The translations under genes were made by a program, and so were the position numbers. This document shows, piece after piece, positions 27,320 to 34,587 of a stretch of DNA of 64,000 bases. Origin of the DNA: an uncultured Sphaerochaeta sp. (GTDB lineage Bacteria; Spirochaetota; Spirochaetia; Sphaerochaetales; Sphaerochaetaceae); assembly GCF_963666015.1 (NCBI RefSeq), contig NZ_OY762555.1, positions 496,001 through 560,000 of the forward strand, given 5' to 3'. The notes beneath the pieces are model-generated. The model searched no databases. It saw nothing but the letters and a program-made list of their open reading frames with translations, and was not told where the DNA came from. How positions within the stretch are numbered: the first letter of the stretch is position 1; each line of letters begins with the position of its first letter.

Positions 27320-27949
27320 GTGGAACCGATGCTGTTTGACATGAACGATGAGAAGGGAGTTGTCTGTGGCTTGGATGAAGCTGGGCGAGGTCCCCTAGCT
27401 GGTCCTGTAGTGGCTGCTGCAGTAGTACTTCCTGCAGATTTTCCCATTGCAATCCTAGGTGATTCAAAGCAACTCTCTGAGAAGCAACGTCTTGACGCTG
27501 AAATCATCATCAAGGAGCAGTCTCTTGCCTGGGCTGTTGCTTGTGCAACTGCACAGGAGATCGATAAGATCAATATCCTTCAGGCTTCCCTGCTCGCCAT
27601 GAAACGTGCTTACGAGAAAGTCAAAGCGCACATTTCAATCGATACAGCACTTGTGGATGGAAACCAGAGACCTAATCTTGATTGTACGGTACAGGCAATC
27701 GTAAAGGGGGATGCCACGATTCCTGAGATTATGGCAGCATCCATCTTGGCAAAGAACCAACGTGACCGTTATATGGTGCTTTGTGACGCAAAGTGGCCGA
27801 TCTATCATTTCGCAAAGCATAAGGGCTACCCTACCAAGGAACACAGGGATGCCTGTCTACTCTATGGACTCTCTCCCATTCATCGGAAAACATTTTCCAT
27901 CAAACAGGAAGGGTCAAGAAAACAGGAGAAGCAACAGTCACTTTTCTAG
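27320..27949 (+). CDS. rnhB: Ribonuclease HII
   Basis: Cleaves the RNA strand at ribonucleotides in DNA-RNA hybrids. The catalytic motif GLDEAGRGPLAGPVVAAAV is near residue 15, with DSKQLSEKQR and the later IMAASILAKNQRDR and HKGYPTKEH carrying the remaining acidic and structural residues. Length is about 209. An AGGAGG at 27308-27313 sits 6 nt before GTG 27320, so that GTG is the best start; the ATG at 27329 is 15 nt away and the upstream TTG frame (27290) would place the ribosome site inside the gene. Divergent from smc. Its stop is 3 nt from the end of the group II intron. Confidence 0.95.
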   Translation: MEPMLFDMNDEKGVVCGLDEAGRGPLAGPVVAAAVVLPADFPIAILGDSKQLSEKQRLDAEIIIKEQSLAWAVACATAQEIDKINILQASLLAMKRAYEKVKAHISIDTALVDGNQRPNLDCTVQAIVKGDATIPEIMAASILAKNQRDRYMVLCDAKWPIYHFAKHKGYPTKEHRDACLLYGLSPIHRKTFSIKQEGSRKQEKQQSLF

Positions 27950-27991
27950 GCAATCGGATAGGAGGAGCTAGGGAACACCCCCTAGCTTCCG

Positions 27992-28035
27992 TCCTTCCAC
28001 ACCACCCGGCATACGGTTCCGTACCGGGCGGTTCC
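27992..28035 (-). ncRNA. Group II intron domain V (catalytic hairpin)
   Basis: Minus-strand reading begins GGAACCGCCCGGTACGG, passes a GGAACCGTATG turn and closes with CCGGGTGGTGTGGAAGGA. This is the compact hairpin form of domain V seen in many bacterial group II introns. The domain VI-like stem follows as AGCTAGGG paired with CCCTAGCT at about 27967-27988. Confidence 0.75.
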
Positions 28036-28043
28036 GAAATTAC

Positions 28044-29480
28044 TTACATCACTCGGTGTAATTTCCCATACATATCACTGAAAAAGAGATATCCGTGTGC
28101 TCGTAGCACATCCACACTTAACCACCGTGACACTTTCCAATATCCAGACAGGGCCCAGGTTCCTTGCCTCGCATTGGCTACACTGAGTGCTTCCTCATGT
28201 TTTACGCCCTGTTGTCTGAAAAGCCGGTATCTTGACCGTACTCTCCAATTCGCTTTGAGAATCACTGCCCGAATCTTGTGTCTAATCCATTCATCAAGCT
28301 GTAACAGTCTCTGCTTAGCGTTTGCCAGTCGGAAATAGTTCACCCATCCTCTCACAAGGTATGCAAGTCGCATCTTCCTGAATTCGTACGACCACCCGTT
28401 GTTCTTGTTCAGAATCTCTTTCAGTTTCGTTCTCAGTTTCTTCCAGCTTTGAGGATGGACTTTCAGTTTCACCTCTCCACTACTGTAGAATCCGTAGCCA
28501 AGGAATTTTATGTCGTTGGTAATTCTACGAACGACGGTCTTTTCCCTGTTCACTTTCAGCTTCAGTTTCTTCTCAAGAAATTTCGTGGTACTCTCCATCA
28601 CCCTTAATGCGGCCCTTTCACTCTTACACAGTATCATCATATCATCCGCATACCGAACGAAACGATGACCTCGCTTTTCAAGTTCCCTGTCACTTTCGTT
28701 CAGCATGATGTTGCTCAACAGTGGTGACAACGGTCCACCCTGAGGTACTCCGATGGTCGTTTCCTGTCTGATGCCATCGACCATGACTCCGCCTTTCAGG
28801 TATTTGTACAGCAGAGATATGACTCGTCCATCCTTAATCGTCTCGCTCACCAGTTGCAGTAATCTGCTCTGGGGAACGGTGTCAAAGAATTTCTCCAAGT
28901 CCATATCCACCACCCATACGTATCCTTCACGGGCATGCTCGATACACTTTTCCAATGCATCGTGTGCACTCCTTCCGGGTCTGAAACCAAAACTCGATTC
29001 ACTGAATTTCGGTTCATAGATCCTTGTGAGTACCTGCACGATTGCCATCTGGATTCCCCTGTCTATGACAGTCGGAATTCCAAGGTCCCTTGTCTTGCCG
29101 TTATCTTTAGGTATTTCCACCCTCCGTACCGGCTGTGGCTTGTACGTCCCTTCCAATAGACTCTGGCGTACCATGCTGTAGTTGTTCTGGAGGTACTGAG
29201 TGAGTTCCTCAGTCTTCATCCCATCTACCCCGCCTGCTCCTTTCTTGCCCGCAACCTTCATGAATGCTGTCCGCATATTCTGGAGACTGACAATGTGGTC
29301 CAGTGTCTTTGTCAGGAGACTCTCTTCTTCACTAGTGATCGTTGGTTGATTTCCTTCCTCTGGGTTCTTCCTCACAGACACAGACGCTGTTTTCCTACCT
29401 TCGCCTTCCGGGCTATCCTCAGAAAACAGTCCTTCGAGTTGAAGTTGGCTGTCTTTTACGTTCTGTTTGGGTACTTCCAT
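28044..29480 (-). CDS. Group II intron reverse transcriptase/maturase
   Basis: About 478 residues. RT motifs are all present: GAGGVDGMKTEEL (RT1), DLGIPTVIDRGIQMA, SSFGFRPGRSAHDAL, the first catalytic aspartate in VVDMDLEKFFDTV, VPQGGPLSPLLSNIMLN and the active site RYADDMMIL near residue 285. The maturase (X) domain follows with YLVRGWVNYFRLANAKQ. There is no HNH/endonuclease domain at the C-terminus. The RT is intact, so the element could be active. ATG at 29480 has GGAGG 8 nt upstream; the ATG at 29495 lacks a site. It is carried inside the intron RNA. Confidence 0.94.
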   Translation of the reverse strand: MEVPKQNVKDSQLQLEGLFSEDSPEGEGRKTASVSVRKNPEEGNQPTITSEEESLLTKTLDHIVSLQNMRTAFMKVAGKKGAGGVDGMKTEELTQYLQNNYSMVRQSLLEGTYKPQPVRRVEIPKDNGKTRDLGIPTVIDRGIQMAIVQVLTRIYEPKFSESSFGFRPGRSAHDALEKCIEHAREGYVWVVDMDLEKFFDTVPQSRLLQLVSETIKDGRVISLLYKYLKGGVMVDGIRQETTIGVPQGGPLSPLLSNIMLNESDRELEKRGHRFVRYADDMMILCKSERAALRVMESTTKFLEKKLKLKVNREKTVVRRITNDIKFLGYGFYSSGEVKLKVHPQSWKKLRTKLKEILNKNNGWSYEFRKMRLAYLVRGWVNYFRLANAKQRLLQLDEWIRHKIRAVILKANWRVRSRYRLFRQQGVKHEEALSVANARQGTWALSGYWKVSRWLSVDVLRAHGYLFFSDMYGKLHRVM

Positions 29481-29892
29481 TTTCCGGTCCTCCATTCCGG
29501 TTCAGTCCTTCCCATCTCTCCACTAGTACAAGCGATGGTACTGTGACCTCTGCTGACTTCTCTACATTCGTTGTTACTACGTCGTCATAAGCGATATTGC
29601 AGCCTCGTACGCTGTAGAGACCTCCCGAGGTAAGATGCTTATCTTTCCTCCCATGTAGCCACTGAATTTACCGCCTCAGGCTCCGTACAGTGTTGGACTT
29701 CGTTCTGTATTGCAAACTCAGCCACCTGAAACAGCCTCATATTCAGTTCGTGTTCCTTGGCTCGGGATTTTGCCTCCGGCTTCCTTCAGATTCCACCTCG
29801 CGATGAACACCCTTGCCTTCAGCTAGTGGTAGGCACTGCAACCCCCACAGAGAACTTTCACCTCCTAGATAAGCACCATGCTCGGCGCACAA

Positions 29893-29918
29893 TAAAAAAG
29901 CAGCCTATCGGCTGCCTT
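29893..29918. terminator. Terminator shared by DUF3276 gene and (before insertion) rnhB; intron target
   Basis: On the minus strand AAGGCAGCC, loop GATA, GGCTGC and a T-run follow the DUF3276 stop directly. Read from the plus strand it would also have ended rnhB, had the intron not been inserted between them. The intron starts 2 nt beyond the T-run. Confidence 0.85.
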
Positions 29919-29921
29919 CTA

Positions 29922-30164
29922 TTAGTCTTTCTTAGCGTTCTGTTTTATGAAATCCAATGATTTCTGCAGTTCTTTCAAAAATTCTCCCAAATCTTCTTGG
30001 TACACAATAATCGATTGTCTGATAAACCGCTCACTTTCAGGAGTACCTTTGCTTTCCACCATATTGAGGAACATATCCCCATAGATGTTCTCTTTTACAT
30101 TAAAGAAATAAGTCCTGTCATTTTTGACAAGTCTTGTTGAATACACTTCTCCACGTTGTCCCAC
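29922..30164 (-). CDS. DUF3276/PUR-domain nucleic-acid-binding protein (BpuR-like)
   Basis: 80 residues beginning MGQRGEVYSTRLVKNDRTYFF, with the family run YFFNVKENIYGDMFLNMVES and IIVYQEDLGEFLKELQK. This matches DUF3276, single PUR-domain proteins found in Bacteroidetes and spirochaetes. The Borrelia homologue BpuR binds single-stranded DNA and RNA and regulates gene expression. By family it should dimerise and bind nucleic acid in the cytoplasm. The start is GTG at 30164 with AGGA about 8 nt upstream. It is directly followed by its terminator and then the group II intron. Confidence 0.88.
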   Translation of the reverse strand: MGQRGEVYSTRLVKNDRTYFFNVKENIYGDMFLNMVESKGTPESERFIRQSIIVYQEDLGEFLKELQKSLDFIKQNAKKD

Positions 30165-30237
30165 GCTTTTAATCCTCGCTTAACTATTTCTAAGGTACTT
30201 GTACCAGTGTTATGCTCCCTCTGTCAACTGGAGGTAC

Positions 30238-30266
30238 TTGACGGAAATTCCAGAATGTTTTATATA
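30238..30266 (+). promoter_or_regulatory. Promoter of tRNA-Gly
   Basis: TTGACG (30238-30243), a 17-nt spacer and TATATA (30261-30266). The predicted start is about 10 nt before the tRNA. Confidence 0.75.
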
Positions 30267-30282
30267 CATTGATACAGAGCAA

Positions 30283-30353
30283 GCGCCTTTCGTATAATGG
30301 TATTACCTCAGCCTTCCAAGCTGAAGAAGCGGGTTCGACTCCCGTAGGGCGCT
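30283..30353 (+). tRNA. tRNA-Gly (anticodon TCC)
   Basis: 71 nt. The acceptor stem GCGCCTT pairs with AGGGCGC, the anticodon arm TCAGC-CTTCCAA-GCTGA gives anticodon TCC (reads GGA), and the T arm is CGGGTTCGACTCCCG. The discriminator is T and no CCA is encoded. It has its own promoter and terminator. Confidence 0.95.
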
Positions 30354-30389
30354 CTAGAAAAGAAACACTTACGCTACAAAGATTTAGAT

Positions 30390-30418
30390 AACCCACACTA
30401 TTAAGTGTGGGTTTTATT
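30390..30418 (+). terminator. Terminator of tRNA-Gly
   Basis: AACCCACACT and AGTGTGGGTT form a 10-bp stem around ATTA, followed by TTTATTTG, 36 nt after the tRNA. Confidence 0.85.
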
Positions 30419-30526
30419 TGGCTCCAGTTATTCTTTGCTTCCATCAGATATGACATCAAATAGTATTAATACATAGATTACTTTAAACCTTGCAAATTCG
30501 ACAAAGAGTGTTTACATAATTAATGC

Positions 30527-31477
30527 ATGATACTCAGCGCAAGCAGAAGAACCGATATTCCAGCCCTCTATGCAGATTGGTTCCTGAATAGGATCAGAGA
30601 GCGGTATGTCCTTAATCGAAATCCCATCAATCCAAGTCAGGTCAGTAGGATCGATCTATCACCAGAACTCATTGATTGCATTGTATTCTGGACGAAGAAT
30701 CCTGCACCACTTATTCCAAAACTGAAAGAACTGGACCCGTATCACTACTATTTCCAGTTTACGCTTACACCATATGGACAAGATGTAGAACCTGGCCTAC
30801 CTAGTAAACACACATCGCTGGTAGAAACCTTCTTGCACCTCTCTGAACGCATTGGAAAAGAACGCGTAATTTGGAGATACGACCCAATTCTGCTTACCGA
30901 TACGTACACGATTTCGCATCATATACAAGCATTTTCTGATTTTGCCTCACTACTGAAGGATGCAACCGAGCAATGCATTATCAGTTTTATCGATTTTCCT
31001 ACAAGAAAGTTCAGTGAAATGAGTGACCTAGGATATCGTTCCCCTGATTTCAATGAAATGCATACGATTGCAAGAGCATTTTCTGCAATCGCACAAGAGA
31101 ATGGAATTACCCTTGCAACCTGCGCAGAAGACATAGACTTGGCAGCCTATGGTATTGCCCATGGAAAATGCATTGATGATGCCTTGATCTCTCGAATCTC
31201 CGGAAAACCTCTAACACTCAAGAAGGATACCAACCAAAGAGCAGCATGTGGTTGTGTGCAGAGTGTTGATATCGGTATGTACAATACATGTACTCATGGA
31301 TGTAAATACTGCTATGCCTCTTTCAGCAACGAAGTACTTTTATACAATCGTGGGAACTACGATCCATTTTCTCCCCTGCTGTATAGCAAGATCACAAAGA
31401 ATGATGTCATCCATGAAAGAAAAGATGCACAATCCAGGAACGCTTTACAGCCAGATCTACCATTCGTATCGTCATAG
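30527..31477 (+). CDS. DUF1848 family protein with C-terminal radical-SAM-like cysteine motif
   Basis: 316 residues. The N-terminus SASRRTDIPALYADW and the segment CIVFWTKNPAPLIPKL are typical of DUF1848. The first 230 residues look like a TIM-barrel-type alpha/beta protein (IWRYDPILL, ISFIDFPTRKFSEM, GITLATCAEDIDL). Near the C-terminus (about residues 240-265) comes CGCVQSVDIGMYNTC and then CTHGCKYCYASF, a CxxxCxxC pattern like the iron-sulfur site of radical SAM enzymes but placed last instead of first. The family has no established function that I can state. No Shine-Dalgarno precedes the ATG; a CATAAT box ends 6 nt before it. It stands alone between tRNA-Gly and a convergent operon. Confidence 0.85.
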   Translation: MILSASRRTDIPALYADWFLNRIRERYVLNRNPINPSQVSRIDLSPELIDCIVFWTKNPAPLIPKLKELDPYHYYFQFTLTPYGQDVEPGLPSKHTSLVETFLHLSERIGKERVIWRYDPILLTDTYTISHHIQAFSDFASLLKDATEQCIISFIDFPTRKFSEMSDLGYRSPDFNEMHTIARAFSAIAQENGITLATCAEDIDLAAYGIAHGKCIDDALISRISGKPLTLKKDTNQRAACGCVQSVDIGMYNTCTHGCKYCYASFSNEVLLYNRGNYDPFSPLLYSKITKNDVIHERKDAQSRNALQPDLPFVSS

Positions 31478-31582
31478 AGTATCTTTATCTCTGCTACAGA
31501 CTTTATTGAAATTGATAGGGAGTGGTATCTCGGCGTGGAATGCATTTTGCCGTTCTTGTGAATATTCACCCACGAATACAGC

Positions 31583-31617
31583 TATTCTCCCATAGAGGGG
31601 CTTCATATGGGAGAATA
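31583..31617. repeat. Perfect 12-bp inverted repeat in the DUF1848-pfk intergenic region
   Basis: TATTCTCCCATA (31583-31594) and TATGGGAGAATA (31606-31617) are perfect inverted arms with an 11-nt loop. There is no T-run on either side, so it is not a standard terminator. It could be a protein-binding site or RNA hairpin. Confidence 0.6.
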
Positions 31618-31696
31618 CTGGTACTATGAACCCTTCCTCCAAGCATTTTACTTGAGAGCAGGCTCGGATCATTTCCAAAACTTCCGAGTCTTACTA

Positions 31697-31750
31697 TGCC
31701 AGAAAAACAAATCGGTACTGTCTCGTCGCACTATGTTGTTTTTCTTGGCA
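31697..31750 (-). promoter_or_regulatory. Long imperfect hairpin just downstream of pfk
   Basis: TGCCAGAAAAACAA (31697-31710) pairs with TTGTTTTTCTTGGCA (31736-31750), 14 pairs with one bulged T, around a 25-nt loop. It ends 1 nt from the pfk stop. It may stop or stabilise the ppk-CHAD-parA-pfk transcript. The T-run is inside the stem, not after it. Confidence 0.45.
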
Positions 31751-31751
31751 C

Positions 31752-32822
31752 TCAAGACCCCAGGCACACCCCGATATCCTTGGCACAGGTAATCAGGTAG
31801 TGGTCCTTGGATATGTATTTGACAGGTCCTGCGACTTTCTCCAAAGGGACAGTCACAATCTTGTTGTTCTGGACAGCCATCATATTTCCCCACTTGTCCT
31901 TCATAATCTCCTGGGCACCACGACACCCCAGTGAGGTAGAGAGCAGCCTATCATATGGCGTAGGCGTACCACCCCGTTGCACATACCCAAGAATGGTCAC
32001 CCTGGCTTCCCGTCCCGTGAGACGCTCCAAGTTGGCAGCAAGCTGCGGGGTACGCGTCTTGAGCATCTCCTCTACCTTTTCCTTGCCACCCTCCTCTTCG
32101 AGAACCTTTGCCATACTCTTGGACATGGCTCCCTCGGCAACCACCACAATACTGAACTTCTTTCCTTCCCTTGTTCGTCTGAGAATTGCATCAGCGACCA
32201 CCTGTTCATCATAGGGAATCTCAGGAAGCAGAATGACATCAGCTCCACCGGCAAGACCTGCTCCAAGTGCAAGCCAACCCACCTTGTGGCCCATGGTCTC
32301 CAGGATGATGATCCTATGGTGACTGCTTGCGGTACTATGCAACCGGTCGACTGCCTCGGTTGCAATCATCATCGCTGTATCATAGCCAAAGGAGACATCT
32401 GTATGCATGACGTCATTGTCAATGGTCTTGGGAAGCGTCAGGACATTCAACCCTGCGCTGGCCAAGCGGTAGGAGTTCTTCTGGGTTCCACCACCCCCAA
32501 GACACACAAGACCACTAAGGTGATTGGAGTGGTAGTTTTCGACAATGACATCAGTCATGTCCATGATTTTCCCGCCTACCGGCATTTTGTGGGGCTTATC
32601 ACGGCTGGAGCCCAGAATAGTGCCACCCCGTGTGATGATACCCGAGAGGTATGCATCATTGAGCTCGACGAACCGATTCTCCATCAGTCCACGGTACCCA
32701 TCCAGGTAACCGATCAAGGTGTAACCACCCTCATGAAGCAATGTCTTGCCCACTGCGCGTATCGCCGAATTCAATCCAGGGGTATCTCCTCCAGAGGTCA
32801 GGATCCCGATCAACTTACTCAT
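31752..32822 (-). CDS. pfkA: 6-phosphofructokinase family, GGGGT/PKTIDND variant
   Basis: Phosphorylates fructose-6-phosphate to the 1,6-bisphosphate. It begins [19 protein letters not shown] (phosphate-binding loop) and carries LPKTIDNDV near residue 132, a substrate-binding [14 protein letters not shown] segment ([11 protein letters not shown]) and [15 protein letters not shown]. Length of 356 residues suits a PfkA-type chain. The nucleotide/PPi loop reads LGGGGTQKN, so the metal-binding Asp103 of E. coli PfkA is Gly here. The Lys of PKTIDND is the residue usually linked with PPi use, while Gly104 is the ATP-type residue. The phosphoryl donor is therefore undecided. It is the last gene of the polyphosphate operon, 5 nt after parA, with GGAG 8 nt upstream of the ATG. 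Confidence 0.9.
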   Translation of the reverse strand: MSKLIGILTSGGDTPGLNSAIRAVGKTLLHEGGYTLIGYLDGYRGLMENRFVELNDAYLSGIITRGGTILGSSRDKPHKMPVGGKIMDMTDVIVENYHSNHLSGLVCLGGGGTQKNSYRLASAGLNVLTLPKTIDNDVMHTDVSFGYDTAMMIATEAVDRLHSTASSHHRIIILETMGHKVGWLALGAGLAGGADVILLPEIPYDEQVVADAILRRTREGKKFSIVVVAEGAMSKSMAKVLEEEGGKEKVEEMLKTRTPQLAANLERLTGREARVTILGYVQRGGTPTPYDRLLSTSLGCRGAQEIMKDKWGNMMAVQNNKIVTVPLEKVAGPVKYISKDHYLITCAKDIGVCLGS

Positions 32823-32827
32823 CGATA

Positions 32828-33604
32828 TTACTCCTTTTTCCCAGTGCGTTCACTCGGTGAACACTGTCGTAGATATGGCACTAACTCCTCATACAGACCA
32901 CGGAAAGCAAGTGCACCTCTTCCCTTTGCATTGCTTGTCACTACCGGTTCCTGTATCTCACCCATTTTCTCTATCTCACTTGCAAAAGGAATCACCGTTT
33001 GCAGTGCCCCTTTTCTCTGCAACAACTCCCGTGCAGTCTCTACCTGCAGCTTTTTTCTTCTATCGAGCATGGAGACAACCATTTGCACCTGTGTATCCCT
33101 CTGACCCAAACGTTCCAACTCACCCAGCAATTGGTCATAGGCAAGCACTGCAAAGGGAGTGGGCACGACCGGAACCAACAGGATATCGGATGCATACAGG
33201 ACATTTTCACTAACCAAACTCATGGTTGGGGAAGCATCAATGATGATGAGGTCATAGGTTGCACTCAACTCTTCCATACGCTTTTCCAGCCGATGATGGG
33301 AGTGCTTCTTTGCATCAAAAAGGATGGAAAGATAGCGATATGCCGTTGAAGATGGAAGCACATCCAAGGAAGAGAAAATGGTGGCTTGAATTTGCTTTGT
33401 CAGTTGCTTGCCTCCCTTCACCAACGCAGTTGCATCATGGCTTTTCTTTGGCTGTACATCCAGCAAGTAGCTGCTGGATCCCAAGGGGTCAAGATCGAGC
33501 AACAAGGTCCGCTGTCCAGCCATCGCAGAGAGCACGGCCAGATTCACACTGATGGTGCTCTTCCCTACTCCCCCCTTGATGCTGTACACAGCCAGTGTTG
33601 TCAT
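32828..33604 (-). CDS. ParA/MinD-type ATPase in a polyphosphate operon
   Basis: 258 residues with the deviant Walker [15 protein letters not shown] (signature lysine present), Walker A' [11 protein letters not shown] and Walker B-like [13 protein letters not shown]. These mark a ParA-superfamily ATPase that dimerises on ATP and usually positions a cargo on the nucleoid or membrane. There is no N-terminal DNA-binding extension and no MinD-type C-terminal amphipathic helix that I can see. No parB lies next to it. Instead it overlaps a CHAD-domain gene by 4 nt and follows ppk, so the cargo is plausibly a polyphosphate granule. A chromosomal Soj role is less likely because no parS/parB or origin genes are near. 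GGAG lies 5 nt before the ATG. Confidence 0.88.
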   Translation of the reverse strand: MTTLAVYSIKGGVGKSTISVNLAVLSAMAGQRTLLLDLDPLGSSSYLLDVQPKKSHDATALVKGGKQLTKQIQATIFSSLDVLPSSTAYRYLSILFDAKKHSHHRLEKRMEELSATYDLIIIDASPTMSLVSENVLYASDILLVPVVPTPFAVLAYDQLLGELERLGQRDTQVQMVVSMLDRRKKLQVETARELLQRKGALQTVIPFASEIEKMGEIQEPVVTSNAKGRGALAFRGLYEELVPYLRQCSPSERTGKKE

Positions 33605-34587
33605 GTCATCTCCTCCCAGTACTCGCTACTCAGATGACGATACTCACCTACCAGGTGCTGCACTTCCTTCTCTACATCGACCAATACCCTCAAGGCCTCA
33701 ATCGGTGGCTTCTTCTGTTTCAGGAGCAGATCCTGCAAGAGTATGAGGTCGTGCCACTTGCCAAGAATCTTCTCAAGCTCATAAAGCCTCTTGTCCTGCT
33801 TAACAGAAGCCATCCCGCTCACAGCGAGCAGAGACCGGACCCTTCTACGCACCTTGTGCATCGCCTTCACATCCCTCGCTGAGTGCACCTTGTGAACTGC
33901 CTTCACCAAACGCCTGTGGACCTTCGCCACCATAACCTTCGGGTGATACCCCGAAAAGGCGAATCGGTTCTCCTCCAGTAGCTGGCGAATATCAGAAGCA
34001 AAGGAAGCCGGCAACGCTTCCTTAAGATCTGAAAGGTGCCTCTCCATCTTCAAATGTTTTTTCTCTTCCTCTAATCCTTTTTCCTCCAACAGCTGGATAA
34101 GTACCTGGTCATCACGGACTTTCCCTGCATATTTGACCAGTCTCTTCAGTAATTGTTTGATCTCCTTCCGCTTCTCCTTGGAGAGTCCAGCGCAGATGAG
34201 CGGGACCATGAGACGGAGATTGCAAATTGCGGTCCTGAATGCGTGCAAGGAGTTCATATCCTCCAGATTAGCAGCATGTTCAGAGAAAACGGCTACCTGC
34301 TTCTCACACCAACCAATGATGGGACTATTGCACATCTCCCTGAATGCAGAGACAGCAAGCAGTCCTTCCGTTTGGTCTTGGGAACCCGGGAGAGGGAAGA
34401 GCTCAAGGCGCAATTCCTCAGGGAAGTATCGTACCTCCCCTACAGGCTGTTCATCCAGAAATAGAGTACCCTCAAGCGGAATAGATGCCTGCTTCCAGAG
34501 AATTCGGTAGGGAGTAAATAGATGCTCCCATGTCTCAGGAGCAGACTGGGTTTCAAATAGCAGGTAGTACGGGCCTTTGTTGTTCAT
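33601..34587 (-). CDS. CHAD-domain protein (polyphosphate-binding)
   Basis: 328 residues. The CHAD domain occupies about residues 105-320: the histidine/arginine-rich helices HAFRTAICNLRL, GKVRDDQVLIQLL, AMHKVRRRVRSLL and LGKWHDLILLQDLL are its characteristic repeats. CHAD proteins are alpha-helical and bind inorganic polyphosphate; several localise to polyphosphate granules. Residues 1-100 are an unassigned, mostly beta-looking N-terminal part (YYLLFETQSAPETW). The protein is strongly basic in the CHAD part, fitting an anionic ligand. It overlaps both ppk and parA by 4 nt, so the three are translationally coupled. GGAGG lies 7 nt before the ATG. Confidence 0.9.
   Translation of the reverse strand: MNNKGPYYLLFETQSAPETWEHLFTPYRILWKQASIPLEGTLFLDEQPVGEVRYFPEELRLELFPLPGSQDQTEGLLAVSAFREMCNSPIIGWCEKQVAVFSEHAANLEDMNSLHAFRTAICNLRLMVPLICAGLSKEKRKEIKQLLKRLVKYAGKVRDDQVLIQLLEEKGLEEEKKHLKMERHLSDLKEALPASFASDIRQLLEENRFAFSGYHPKVMVAKVHRRLVKAVHKVHSARDVKAMHKVRRRVRSLLAVSGMASVKQDKRLYELEKILGKWHDLILLQDLLLKQKKPPIEALRVLVDVEKEVQHLVGEYRHLSSEYWEEMT

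Larger units (their letters stand above)
27953..29890 (-). mobile_element. Group II intron with reverse transcriptase, inserted behind a terminator
   Basis: The minus-strand element begins GTGCGCCGAGCATGG at 29890, the usual GTGYG start. It holds about 400 nt of ribozyme domains I-III, then the reverse transcriptase gene, a domain V-like hairpin (27992-28035) and a domain VI-like hairpin, ending CTATCCGAT near 27953. The total is 1938 nt. The 5' exon is the T-run of a rho-independent terminator (TTTTTTATT immediately before GTGCGCC). On the 3' side the host sequence resumes 3 nt from the rnhB stop. No HNH endonuclease domain follows the maturase, consistent with a terminator-targeting habit like class C. 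The RT itself looks closer to bacterial D/E types, so I do not assign a class. Boundaries are accurate to a few nt. Confidence 0.88.

Noticed and set aside
30190..30459. 89-residue open frame on the minus strand containing PTGVEPASSAWKAEVIPLYE
   Set aside because: It is the antisense of tRNA-Gly. This peptide is a well-known false annotation that recurs wherever this tRNA occurs.
31607..31792. 60-residue plus-strand frame in the DUF1848-pfk gap
   Set aside because: No ribosome site, no protein-like composition, and it runs into pfk antisense; the hairpins explain the sequence better.
31977..33104. 375-residue plus-strand frame across pfk and parA
   Set aside because: Shadow over two real minus-strand genes with ribosome sites and conserved motifs.
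32828..33604. ParA gene as the chromosomal Soj/ParA of an origin region
   Set aside because: No parB, parS-like repeats, dnaA, gidA/gidB or jag are nearby; the coupling is with ppk and CHAD.
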